Origin: Lachnospiraceae bacterium
GTDB taxonomy: Bacteria > Bacillota > Clostridia > Lachnospirales > Lachnospiraceae
NCBI GenBank assembly: GCA_024695605.1
Contig: JAILHW010000127.1
Location: 1 to 42,209, forward strand
Direction of reading: 5' to 3'
DNA length: 42,209 nucleotides
Numbering within the stretch: the stretch's first letter is position 1; every line of letters begins with the position of its first letter. Shown piece by piece: positions 1 to 8,045 of this stretch. A program made the position numbers and the translations under genes. The notes below the pieces were generated by a model, which had not been told where the DNA came from, searched no databases, and was given only the letters and a program-made list of their open reading frames with translations.

Positions 1-1214
1 TAATCCTCATATCCAAGCCAGCCTCTGACCTTGGTAAGGCTCTTTAAGAACCGTTCCACCTCGTTTTCGGTATTGTAAAAATACAGGCTTGCCCGCACGG
101 TGGAGTTTACCTTCAGATACTGCATCAGCGGCTGTGCACAGTGATGTCCTGCCCGAATGCAGACCTGCTCGCTGTCCAGGACCGAGGATACATCATGGGG
201 ATGGCAGCCCTCAATATTAAAGGTTACGATCCCGTTTCGCCTGGCCGGATCAGTAGGTCCGTAGAGTGTGATATGGGGATCGTTTTTCATCCCCTCATAC
301 AAAAGGCTGCAGAGCAGATCCTCCTGTTTCCGAATGGCATCAAAGCCGATCTGCCCAAGATAATCAATGGCTGCGCCAAGCCCCACTGCCGCTGCCGCGT
401 TCACGGTGCCCGCCTCAAATTTGTGCGGAAGCTCCGCATAGGTGGCATCTTCTCTTGTCACATACTCGATCATCTCTCCGCCTGTCAGAAACGGCGGCAT
501 GTCCTCCAAAAGCTTTTTCTTTCCGTACAGCACGCCGATCCCGAAGGGTCCGAGCATTTTATGTGCCGAGAATGCAAAAAAATCCGCATCCAGTGCTGTC
601 ACATCCACGCCCTGATGCGGCGTAGCCTGCGCTCCATCCACCAGTACAAGCGCCCCCATCTCGTGGGCTCTTTTGATGATCGCCTCCACGGGGTTTCGCA
701 CGCCGAGTACATTGGAGACCATACCGATGGCAACCAGAGCGGTCTTCTCATCGATCTTGGCGATCTCCTGCCCGCTCAGAACGCCCTCCTCATCCGGCTC
801 CATATACACAAGCTCTGCGCCCTTTTGTCTTGCCACCATCTGCCAGGGTAGGATATTGCTGTGATGCTCCATCACGGAGATCACGATCTTATCTCCCTCT
901 TTGATATTGGTAAGCCCCCAGGAATACGCCGCCAGATTGACGGACTCTGTCGTATTTCTGGTAAAAATGATCTCGGAAGCATCCCCCGCCCCGATGAAGG
1001 CAGCCACCTTTTCTCTGGCAGTTTCATAGGCCTCGGTGGCCTCGATGCTCCACTGATACAAGCCCCTTAAGGGATTGGCATTGCTCTTTCTGTAAAAGGC
1101 ATCCACAGCCTCCAGAACCTGTCTGGGTCTTTGGCTGGTTGCCGCATTGTCAAAATAAATGATCCTTTCATCCTCCAGGATGGGAAAATCCCGGCGGATC
1201 GCTGCTACGTCCAT
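1..1214 (-). CDS. sufS: Cysteine desulfurase SufS (3' end at window edge)
   Basis: This is a class V, PLP-dependent cysteine desulfurase. It takes sulfur from L-cysteine as an enzyme persulfide and passes it to the SufBCD scaffold. Translation starts with MDVAAIRRDFPILEDERIIY at an ATG ending at 1214. The PLP lysine is K219 in FSAHKMLGPFG, and the persulfide cysteine is C359 in RAGHHCAQPL. About 404 codons are visible, which is full length for SufS. The last two bases of the window read TA on the minus strand, so the stop codon may lie exactly across the edge; this cannot be settled here. It follows sufD by 26 bp in a sufC-sufB-sufD-sufS operon. In many Firmicutes sufU comes next, outside this window. 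Confidence 0.95.
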   Translation of the reverse strand, partial: MDVAAIRRDFPILEDERIIYFDNAATSQRPRQVLEAVDAFYRKSNANPLRGLYQWSIEATEAYETAREKVAAFIGAGDASEIIFTRNTTESVNLAAYSWGLTNIKEGDKIVISVMEHHSNILPWQMVARQKGAELVYMEPDEEGVLSGQEIAKIDEKTALVAIGMVSNVLGVRNPVEAIIKRAHEMGALVLVDGAQATPHQGVDVTALDADFFAFSAHKMLGPFGIGVLYGKKKLLEDMPPFLTGGEMIEYVTREDATYAELPHKFEAGTVNAAAAVGLGAAIDYLGQIGFDAIRKQEDLLCSLLYEGMKNDPHITLYGPTDPARRNGIVTFNIEGCHPHDVSSVLDSEQVCIRAGHHCAQPLMQYLKVNSTVRASLYFYNTENEVERFLKSLTKVRGWLGYED

Positions 1215-1240
1215 ACAGTACTCCCTCTATTATCCCCGGC

Positions 1241-2509
1241 TTATTCAAAGACCCTGCAGATCTTGTTTTTTACCGCTTTCTTGATCGACTCGGAAGGCAC
1301 CCGGTTACTGATGCTCTGCAAAGATGCCCGCACCATCAGCTCCTCCGCTTTTTTCTTGCTGATCCCTCTGGTCTGCATATAAAAGAGCATATCCTCCGAA
1401 AGGGATCCGATGGTGGCCGCATGGCGCCCCTCTACATCCTCCTCTTCGCCCAGGATCAGGGGAATGGTCTGATTGATCACATCCTCACCCAAAAGCAGTA
1501 CGTCCTCCTGCTCGTCTCCCTTGCAGCCGGTGGAATCCTTTCTGAAATCCACTGTTCCGCGGAAGGTCTTTTGGGCATCCTCCAAAAGGGCTTCCTTGAA
1601 GTACATCCGCCCCTCGCACTTTTTCCCGCAGAAGACATCATTGTAATTGATGTCCATTTTACCGCCGCCAAGACCCAGGTATCCAAAGTCCATTTCAAAC
1701 CGGCTTTTGTCCTCGATCTGAAGCGTGTTCAGTCCTTCGTAAACCGTCAGTGCGCCCAGATCCAGCTTGGTCATGACAAGCTCCGCCTTCTTTCGAAGGA
1801 AGGTTCCGATGTCATGGAAAAAGACCGCTCCGTCCTCTAACATCTGTACCACGTGAAGCTCCACGCAGGCGCCCTCTTCCAGATACAGATAGGTCTGCAC
1901 GCCTACCAAGGAACCTGCTGTGTTGTTGTCTTTTGAAGCCTCCTCGCTTTTTACCAAAGCCTCCTGCTTATGATGCTGCAAAAGCTCCTGCTGCATCTCG
2001 CATTTTCCGCATTCCTCGAGATAATCGCACGCCTTCGGAAGTGTGGAGTAGTACAGGATAAAGGTGCTCCGTGAACCTGCTTTGGCATGGATCACAAGAC
2101 GGTTCAGATCGCTTTGACCTTCACCGTAGCCATAGTGCAGCTTGATCGGACCCTCTGCCTGATAGGTGGGATCCACCGTATAGTAATCCGCGCCGACACC
2201 TTCCATCAGCTCATCCACCGCGGCGCCCATCCCGGTGCCGAAGCGCTGCCGGTTATAGATGGGATATTTCCCGGCCACAAAGGCCTCCTTCGGATTTTCG
2301 ATCCCAAGCGCTGCAAACCGCTCCTGCAGTGCATCTGCACTGATGTTTTTTTCTACGCTGATCCCCTCCGGAAGCGGGATCTCAAAGAGCGCGCTTTGCG
2401 GCTGCTTTTTGGTGTTCGCAAGAAGGTCATCTCCAACCTCCATCTGCGCCCTGTTCAGTTTCAGCCGGTTCCATGTCAGGACCGGCAAATGATTAACCGC
2501 TGCCTGCAT
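1241..2509 (-). CDS. sufD: Fe-S cluster assembly protein SufD
   Basis: SufD is the non-catalytic scaffold partner of SufB in the cytosolic SufBC2D complex, which builds Fe-S clusters using SufC ATPase. The 422-aa product has the SufB/SufD beta-helix core in its C-terminal half, including the DINYNDVFCGKKCEGRMYF stretch, and ends in the family's helical region (SEDMLFYMQTRGISKKKAEE). That ending is shared with SufB (DEAVFYLMSRGISEAEARA), showing their common origin. The start codon lies one base after the sufB stop, with a strong GGAGGGAGG ribosome site inside the sufB 3' end, so translation is probably coupled. SufD is the most divergent Suf protein, and the call rests on this homology plus position. 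Confidence 0.9.
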   Translation of the reverse strand: MQAAVNHLPVLTWNRLKLNRAQMEVGDDLLANTKKQPQSALFEIPLPEGISVEKNISADALQERFAALGIENPKEAFVAGKYPIYNRQRFGTGMGAAVDELMEGVGADYYTVDPTYQAEGPIKLHYGYGEGQSDLNRLVIHAKAGSRSTFILYYSTLPKACDYLEECGKCEMQQELLQHHKQEALVKSEEASKDNNTAGSLVGVQTYLYLEEGACVELHVVQMLEDGAVFFHDIGTFLRKKAELVMTKLDLGALTVYEGLNTLQIEDKSRFEMDFGYLGLGGGKMDINYNDVFCGKKCEGRMYFKEALLEDAQKTFRGTVDFRKDSTGCKGDEQEDVLLLGEDVINQTIPLILGEEEDVEGRHAATIGSLSEDMLFYMQTRGISKKKAEELMVRASLQSISNRVPSESIKKAVKNKICRVFE

Positions 2510-2510
2510 G

Positions 2511-3974
2511 TCAGCCTCCCTCCATTTCCAGTTTGATCAGATTGTTCATCTCCGCCGCATACTCCAGCGGCAGCTCCTTGCTGACCGGAGATGCAAATCC
2601 GCTGACGATCATGGCTCTGGCTTCCGCCTCGCTGATCCCGCGGCTCATCAGATAAAAGACCGCCTCATCACTGATCCTTCCGATCTTGGCCTCATGTCCC
2701 ACATCCGCCTTATTGGTCCGCACATCCGCTGCCGGAACCGTATCCGAACGGGAAATGGAATCGAGCATCAGCGACCCGCAGTTGACGGAAGCCTTTGCTC
2801 CCTCCGCACTTTTGCGGATCTCCACGCTGCTGCGGTAGGTACTGATCCCGCCGCTCTTGCAGATCGATTTCGTATCAATAAAGGACGAGGTGTTTTTGCC
2901 GATATGGATCATCTTTGCACCGGTATCCAGGTTCTGTCCGGCGCCCGCAAACGTCACTCCCGTAAACTCCGCATGAGAGCCGTCCCCCTTCAATACCGAG
3001 GTGGGATAGAGGTAGGATTCGTGGGATCCGAAGGAGCCGGATACCCATTCGATCATACCGCCCTCTTCTACGATAGCTCTCTTGGTATTCAGGTTATACA
3101 TGTTTTTGGACCAGTTCTCGATCGTGGAATAGCGAAGTCTTGCGTTCTTGCCCACATAGAGCTCCACGCAGCCCGCATGCAGATTGGCCACGTTATACTT
3201 GGGGGCACTGCAGCCCTCGATAAAATGCAGATCCGCACCCTCTTCGACAATGATCAGGGTGTGCTCAAACTGCCCTGCGCCCTTGGCATTCAGTCTGAAA
3301 TAGGACTGCAGCGGGATCTCCACCTTGACCCCTTTTGGCACATAGACAAAAGAGCCGCCGGACCAAACTGCGCCGTGAAGCGCCGCAAACTTGTGATCCG
3401 TAGGCGGTACCAGCTTCATAAAGTGATCCCGAATCATCTGCTCATATTCTCCGGTGAGTGCGCTCTCGAGATCCGAGTACACCACGCCCTGGGCTGCCAC
3501 ATCCTCTCTGACGTTATGATATACCAGCTCCGAATCATACTGGGCACCAACGCCCGCTAAAGATTCGCGCTCTGCCTGGGGAATGCCCAGTTTTTCAAAT
3601 GCATTTTTGATATCCTCGGGTACCTCTTCCCAGCTTCCCTTCATATCCGAACGGGATCTGACGTATGTGGCGATCCGATTCATATCCAGTCCGTCGATGG
3701 GCGGGCCCCAATCGGGTACCTCGATCTGATGATAGAGCTCTAAGGATTTCAGTCGAAACTCCCGCATCCATTCGGGATCCTTCTTTTCCTCGGAAATGGC
3801 TCTGACGATCTCTTCCGTCAGACCCTCGTCCATTCGGTAAAAATCCGCTTCGTTTTCTTCGTCCTTAAAGTCATACAGTTCTCTTTGCACGCCGTCAAGC
3901 AGGATCCGGTCCTGCTCACCCTCGATGTTGATGGCCGGATCTTGCCGCATGCCTTCCTGTATCTTGTTTTCCAT
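2511..3974 (-). CDS. sufB: Fe-S cluster assembly protein SufB
   Basis: SufB is the main scaffold of the SufBC2D complex, on which the nascent Fe-S cluster is assembled. The protein is 487 aa, close to the usual 465-495. Its conserved blocks appear in order: WGPPIDGLDM near the N-terminus, the central beta-helix with WSGGSFVYVPKGVKVEIPLQ, then the SVNCGSLMLDSISRSDT block carrying the conserved cysteine, and the C-terminal SRGISEAEARAMI helix. It lies second in the operon, 52 bp after sufC. The ribosome site is a modest AAGGAAA. Confidence 0.97.
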   Translation of the reverse strand: MENKIQEGMRQDPAINIEGEQDRILLDGVQRELYDFKDEENEADFYRMDEGLTEEIVRAISEEKKDPEWMREFRLKSLELYHQIEVPDWGPPIDGLDMNRIATYVRSRSDMKGSWEEVPEDIKNAFEKLGIPQAERESLAGVGAQYDSELVYHNVREDVAAQGVVYSDLESALTGEYEQMIRDHFMKLVPPTDHKFAALHGAVWSGGSFVYVPKGVKVEIPLQSYFRLNAKGAGQFEHTLIIVEEGADLHFIEGCSAPKYNVANLHAGCVELYVGKNARLRYSTIENWSKNMYNLNTKRAIVEEGGMIEWVSGSFGSHESYLYPTSVLKGDGSHAEFTGVTFAGAGQNLDTGAKMIHIGKNTSSFIDTKSICKSGGISTYRSSVEIRKSAEGAKASVNCGSLMLDSISRSDTVPAADVRTNKADVGHEAKIGRISDEAVFYLMSRGISEAEARAMIVSGFASPVSKELPLEYAAEMNNLIKLEMEGG

Positions 3975-4026
3975 ATCTTATTGTTTCCTTCTATTGTTTC
4001 TGTAGCTGCTTTGTCTGCGCTCTCGT

Positions 4027-4767
4027 TTACAGGAATGCTTCAAAGCCGTTCTCGTTGATCTGATCCACAAGCTCCGGTCCCCCGGTCTTTACGATCTTTC
4101 CTTTGACGATGATGTGGGTATAATCCACCTTCAGCGACTCCAGGATCCTCGTGGAGTGGGTGATGATCAAAAGTGCACCCTCCTGCCTTTTCTGGTACTC
4201 CTCAATGCCCTTGGATACCATACGGACCGCATCCACATCCAAACCGGAGTCGGTCTCATCCAGGATCGCAAACTCGGGCTGCAGCATCAAAAGCTGCAGG
4301 ATCTCCGCTTTCTTTTTCTCACCGCCGGAAAAGCCCACGTTCAGATCTCTGGATGCGTAGCTTTCATCCATTCCCAGAAGCTCCATCGCCTCCGCCAGCT
4401 GTTTTTTGAACTGGAAGATTTTGATCGGCTTACCCGTTTTCTGTCTGAGGGCATTTCGGATGAACTCATCCAGGGACAGCCCCGGTACCTCTAAGGGATT
4501 CTGGAAGGATAAAAACATCCCTCTCTGTGCCCGTTTATCCGCGGATTCCTTTGTGATCTCATCTTCCCCGAAAAAGATTTTGCCGCTTGTTACCTGATAG
4601 ACCGGGCTTCCCATCAGGACGTTGCCCAAGGTGGATTTTCCCGCTCCGTTGGGTCCCATCAGTACGTGGGTCTCTCCCGGGGCGATCTGAAGGCTGACAT
4701 CCTTTAAGATCTCCTCCTCGCCAACCGATGCTCTGATATTCTCGATCCTGATCAATTTCTCTGCCAT
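4027..4767 (-). CDS. sufC: Fe-S cluster assembly ATPase SufC
   Basis: SufC is the ABC-type ATPase of the SUF system. It drives conformational change in SufB/SufD during cluster assembly and is not a transporter subunit. The 246-aa protein has Walker A GPNGAGKST, the signature VGFSGGEKKKAEILQ, and Walker B FAILDETDSGLD, all typical of SufC. I chose the ATG ending at 4767 (MAEKLIRIENI) over an in-frame ATG 15 codons upstream. It has a purine-rich AAGGAAAAGGAAAG ribosome site and matches the family N-terminus. It is the first gene of the operon, 48 bp downstream of a good sigma-A-type promoter. Confidence 0.96.
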   Translation of the reverse strand: MAEKLIRIENIRASVGEEEILKDVSLQIAPGETHVLMGPNGAGKSTLGNVLMGSPVYQVTSGKIFFGEDEITKESADKRAQRGMFLSFQNPLEVPGLSLDEFIRNALRQKTGKPIKIFQFKKQLAEAMELLGMDESYASRDLNVGFSGGEKKKAEILQLLMLQPEFAILDETDSGLDVDAVRMVSKGIEEYQKRQEGALLIITHSTRILESLKVDYTHIIVKGKIVKTGGPELVDQINENGFEAFL

Positions 4768-4814
4768 GTTTTTCTTTCCTTTTCCTTGTTCTCTGCCTTC
4801 TGAAAAGCACATCT

Positions 4815-4843
4815 ATTTTACCATAGAAAAGGGACGCGGTCAA
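4815..4843 (-). promoter_or_regulatory. Sigma-A-type promoter of sufCBDS
   Basis: Reading the minus strand, TTGACC (4838-4843) and TAAAAT (4815-4820) are separated by exactly 17 bp. The predicted transcript starts near 4808, about 40 bases before sufC. I saw no obvious IscR- or SufR-like palindrome overlapping it. This is a sequence match only. Confidence 0.75.
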
Positions 4844-4897
4844 AGAAATCCGCGCCCGCGAAGGATTTTGTATATGGGTAAGGGTTTTGTCCCGCCA

Positions 4898-5079
4898 GGT
4901 TACGATTCGCAACCCAAGCTCCATCTCGCAATCCCGCGCTGCGCGCTCTACTGTCGCTTCGCGACAGATTGCTCGATGTTCGTTGGGTTTCTGCTTCGCA
5001 GAAATAAATCAAAAAAAGATACTCCTATGCATGCGAGCATGCAGGAGTATCTTTTTCCGATTTACTGCGAATCGTAACC
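4898..5079 (-). repeat. Structured intergenic element, copy A
   Basis: A 182-bp element bounded by a perfect 14-bp inverted repeat (GGTTACGATTCGCA at 4898-4911; complement at 5066-5079). Inside, on the plus strand, are: an outer arm AACCCAA/TTGGGTT (4911-4917 with 4983-4989); an inner arm GCAATC/GATTGC (4928-4933 with 4967-4972) enclosing two small hairpins, GCGCTGCGCGC and GTCGCTTCGCGAC; a hairpin CTGCTTCGCAG (4991-5001); and a long hairpin (5013-5056). The same architecture occurs at 16656-16879. It starts two bases past the cysA stop codon. I cannot assign it to a named family. It could be a non-autonomous mobile repeat or a structured RNA. Confidence 0.7.
5013..5056 (-). terminator. Terminator hairpin after cysA (within element A)
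   Basis: A 14-bp perfect stem (AAAAAGATACTCCT at 5013-5026 with its complement at 5043-5056) is capped by a GCATGC/GCATGC inner stem, with a 2-base bulge. On the minus strand it is followed by T-rich sequence, so it should terminate the sbp-cysTWA transcript. It is the long hairpin of structured element A. Confidence 0.75.
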
Positions 5080-5080
5080 C

Positions 5081-6193
5081 TTATACGACAAAGTATCCAT
5101 CTTTACTATAGAGATACGCCTCCAGATGGTTGTATTTTACGTTTCTCTTTGCCAGTTCTTCGTTATCCATAGGATATGCAGCGGTTTCATCCACGGCAAA
5201 GACGCGGTAGATGATCACGCGCATTTTTTCGCCGACGGAGACTTTTCTTCGATCCAGGGATCTGTGGGTGGTCAGGGTCACGCCCCCAACGTCGAGCTTG
5301 AGCTCCAGGGAGGTACCGCGGAACAGGATATCCGTGATCACGCCCTCCTCCGAGCAGTCCATCACATCCTTAAAGGTCTTGTTGTCGCTCTTAAAGGCTT
5401 CCACAAACTCCGGCCGGATGATGGCGCCTTTATATTTTTTCTCCTTGCGAAAGCCCTTCAGCTTTCCGTAATCCTCAATAAAGGTGGGCTGTCCGATAAA
5501 TTCGGTCACAAACGGTGTCTTCGGCTCGGTATAGATCTCCTTGGGTTCGCCGATCTGCTCGATACGCCCCTGGTTGGTAACAATGATCTGGCTTGCCACC
5601 TCAACGGCCTCGTCCTGGTCATGCGTCACAAAGATGCTGGTGATCCCCACCTTCAGGATCATCTCCCGAAGCCAGGTCCGAAGCTCATGTCTGACCTTTG
5701 CATCAATGGCGGCAAACGGCTCATCCAAAAGCAGCAGCTGCGGCTCGGGTGCCAGAGCCCTGGCAAAGGCCACTCTCTGGCGCTGCCCGCCGGAAAGCTG
5801 GTTAGGATAGCGCTTTTCCATCCCGGTAAGGCCCGTCAGCTCCAACAGCTCGGTCACTCTTTTTTTGATCTGCTCCTTTGGCATCTTCTTGATCTTCAGT
5901 CCATAGGCAATGTTGTCATACACCGTCATATAGCGAAACAGCGCATAGTTCTGGAACACAAAGCCGATGCCTCGCTCTGCGGGCGGTATGTCGTTGACGC
6001 GCGCCCCGTCTATGATGATATCTCCGCTGTCCGGCGTTTCCAGTCCGGCGATCATGCGAAGGATCGTTGTTTTTCCGCTACCGGACGGTCCAAGCAGTGC
6101 CACCAGCGATCCCTTTTCGATCCCGAAGCTCACATCCCTGGATGCCTGAAAATCTCCGAAGCTTTTATTGATCTGTTTCAGTTCTACGTACAT
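5081..6193 (-). CDS. cysA: Sulfate/thiosulfate ABC importer ATPase CysA
   Basis: CysA is the cytoplasmic ATPase that powers sulfate/thiosulfate uptake through CysT and CysW. The 370-aa protein has Walker A GPSGSGKTT, the Q-loop region, the signature LSGGQRQRVAFARAL and Walker B LLLLDEPFAAID, followed by the H-loop in FVTHDQDEAVEVA. After the ATPase domain, a C-terminal regulatory/TOBE-like extension (about residues 240-350) is present, as in CysA. It is the last gene of sbp-cysT-cysW-cysA, 18 bp after cysW, with a strong GGAGGA ribosome site. Sulfate specificity is inferred from its neighbours; molybdate and tungstate ATPases have similar folds. Confidence 0.93.
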   Translation of the reverse strand: MYVELKQINKSFGDFQASRDVSFGIEKGSLVALLGPSGSGKTTILRMIAGLETPDSGDIIIDGARVNDIPPAERGIGFVFQNYALFRYMTVYDNIAYGLKIKKMPKEQIKKRVTELLELTGLTGMEKRYPNQLSGGQRQRVAFARALAPEPQLLLLDEPFAAIDAKVRHELRTWLREMILKVGITSIFVTHDQDEAVEVASQIIVTNQGRIEQIGEPKEIYTEPKTPFVTEFIGQPTFIEDYGKLKGFRKEKKYKGAIIRPEFVEAFKSDNKTFKDVMDCSEEGVITDILFRGTSLELKLDVGGVTLTTHRSLDRRKVSVGEKMRVIIYRVFAVDETAAYPMDNEELAKRNVKYNHLEAYLYSKDGYFVV

Positions 6194-6211
6194 GATTGTT
6201 CCTCCGCTGTA

Positions 6212-7072
6212 TTAAACGATTCCCGATTTTCCCTTTTCCCGATGCTCCAACAGATTTCTAAGGATCAGTATGATCACCGCCATGATCACCAATATGGAGC
6301 TGACCGCAAAGGAGGCCACAATGGAATCGGCACTTCCCGACAGATACAGGGCATCGATCTCCAGCGGCAGGGTAAAGGTTTTCCCTCTGGTCTTTGACAA
6401 TGCGTGTACCGCTCCAAACTCTCCCAGCGCTCTTGCAAAGCAAAGGATCATACCGTAAAGCAGCGCCCATTTGATCTTGGGAAAGGTGATGCTTTTGAAA
6501 ATGGAAAAGCCCTTCGCTCCCATGAGCGCGGCAGCTTCCTCCTCGTCGGTCCCTTCCGCGTTCAGCACCGGGATCAGCTCCCTCGATACAAAGGGGAAGG
6601 TGACAAAAATAGTCGCCAGAAGTACGCCCGGTATGGCAAACACGATCTGAATATCCGTGCCCAGTGCGTTATTGATGCCTTCCACAATGGGGGCTGCCCA
6701 TCCCATACGGCCGAAGGTCATGATATAAGCCAGACCCGCAATGACCGGCGAAATGGAAAAGGGAATGTCGATCAATGTGGAAAGCACCTGTTTTCCCTTA
6801 AAGGAAAATCTGGTCAGCGCCCAGGATGCCACCAGTCCAAACAGGGTATTGACCAAAACCGCTGCGGCGGTAGCCAGAATGGTGATCTTCAGTGCCGAGC
6901 TGACAAACTTTGTCCCAAGCGACGAAAGATAGAATCCAAAGCCCTTGCTTAAGGAATTGACAAGGATCGAAATGAGCGGCACTACCAGCATCAGGCCCAC
7001 GAACAGAAAGCTGATCGTGATCAGAATGGCCTTTGCCGCCTTCGATTCCTCTCTTCTTGTTTTCTTTTCCAT
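6212..7072 (-). CDS. cysW: Sulfate ABC importer permease CysW
   Basis: An inner-membrane permease subunit that pairs with CysT to form the sulfate channel. The 286-aa protein has about six hydrophobic segments, starting at residues 15-37 (AILITISFLFVGLMLVVPLI). It carries the EAA-type cytoplasmic loop (EGTDEEEAAALMGAKGFSIF) that contacts the ATPase, and the CysW-like LCFARALGEFGAV block. It is spaced 35 bp from cysT and 18 bp from cysA, consistent with one transcript. CysT and CysW are paralogues; the assignment rests on gene order and on the LPLEIDALY region common in CysW. Confidence 0.92.
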   Translation of the reverse strand: MEKKTRREESKAAKAILITISFLFVGLMLVVPLISILVNSLSKGFGFYLSSLGTKFVSSALKITILATAAAVLVNTLFGLVASWALTRFSFKGKQVLSTLIDIPFSISPVIAGLAYIMTFGRMGWAAPIVEGINNALGTDIQIVFAIPGVLLATIFVTFPFVSRELIPVLNAEGTDEEEAAALMGAKGFSIFKSITFPKIKWALLYGMILCFARALGEFGAVHALSKTRGKTFTLPLEIDALYLSGSADSIVASFAVSSILVIMAVIILILRNLLEHREKGKSGIV

Positions 7073-7107
7073 GTAGTCTCCTTCACTTTCCTGTTATGCC
7101 TCTGCCG

Positions 7108-7974
7108 TCAGGCCACATCATTTGTTCTTCTGGATTGTCTGACCTGCACGATATTGATGAACAGAAGCATCAAAAACGAAATGACCAGCATCACCAGTGC
7201 GATGGATGTCGCACTCTCATAATCCATGTAATTGAGCTTTTGCATGATCACGTAGGATACCACCTGCGTATGCTCCTTTGCACTGTTGCCCGAAATATAG
7301 ATCACGCTTCCGTACTCGCCGATCCCTCTTGCAAAGGACAGCCCGAAGCCCGTCAAAAGTGCGGGCCTAAGCTCCGGAAGCACCACCCGAAAGAAGGTGG
7401 TTTTTCTGTCGGCACCGAGAATATAGGAGGCCTCCTCATACTGGCCATCCAGCTTTTCCAGCACCGGCTGAATGGCTCTGACCACAAAGGGAATGCCGAT
7501 AAATACCATCGCCACGATGATCCCCAGATGCGTATAGGATACCTTGATCCCGATGACACCCAGTGCTTTTCCGAACATCCCCTTATCCGAATACAGCTTG
7601 GACAGGGTAATGCCCGCAACCGCCGTAGGGATGCAGAAGGGCAGCTCGATCAGGCCGTCCAGGATGCGTTTTCCGAAAAAGTCATATCGCACCAGCACCC
7701 ATGCCAGGATCACACCGAACACGGAATTGATCAGTGCCGCGATCAGGGATGCGGAAATGCTGGTCAAAAAAGCCCACCTGACATTTTCAGATGTAATGGT
7801 CTCGATAAAGGCACTCGGACTCATTTTAAAGGCATAGACCAAAATGGATGCCAGAGGGATCAGGATCAAAAGCGAGAGCATCGCGATCGTGATCCCCAGA
7901 GTCAGACCGAAGCCGGGGATGACCCGGCCCTGTTTTTTCGTTTGTTTCTTTTGTTCAGCGCTGCTTTTACTCAT
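7108..7974 (-). CDS. cysT: Sulfate ABC importer permease CysT
   Basis: The first permease subunit (CysT, also called CysU) of the sulfate importer. The 288-aa protein has a short lysine-rich N-terminus, then roughly six membrane segments (first at about residues 24-46). The EAA loop is EEASYILGADRKTTFFRVVLP, and the family block LSFARGIGEYGSVIYISGN follows. It lies 71 bp downstream of the binding-protein gene. A perfect stem-loop sits in that gap and may reduce expression of the membrane subunits relative to the binding protein. Confidence 0.93.
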   Translation of the reverse strand: MSKSSAEQKKQTKKQGRVIPGFGLTLGITIAMLSLLILIPLASILVYAFKMSPSAFIETITSENVRWAFLTSISASLIAALINSVFGVILAWVLVRYDFFGKRILDGLIELPFCIPTAVAGITLSKLYSDKGMFGKALGVIGIKVSYTHLGIIVAMVFIGIPFVVRAIQPVLEKLDGQYEEASYILGADRKTTFFRVVLPELRPALLTGFGLSFARGIGEYGSVIYISGNSAKEHTQVVSYVIMQKLNYMDYESATSIALVMLVISFLMLLFINIVQVRQSRRTNDVA

Positions 7975-8000
7975 AGCGTTGTCTTCCTTAACTCACAGGC

Positions 8001-8023
8001 AGCCGGGCAGAGTCTGCCCGGCT
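8001..8023 (-). promoter_or_regulatory. Intercistronic stem-loop between sbp and cysT
   Basis: AGCCGGGCAG (8001-8010) and CTGCCCGGCT (8014-8023) form a perfect 10-bp GC-rich stem with a 3-base loop, 22 bp after the sbp stop. No T-tract follows on the minus strand, so it is more likely a partial terminator or an mRNA 3'-end stabiliser than a full terminator. Such hairpins often raise binding-protein expression above permease expression in ABC operons. Confidence 0.65.
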
Positions 8024-8045
8024 TTCATAGTTGCTCAAATCTGGT

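Noticed and set aside
4898-5079. Riboswitch in front of sufC
   Set aside because: Element A lies upstream of the sufC promoter (4815-4843), so it is not in the sufC leader, and its architecture is shared with a copy beside unrelated genes.
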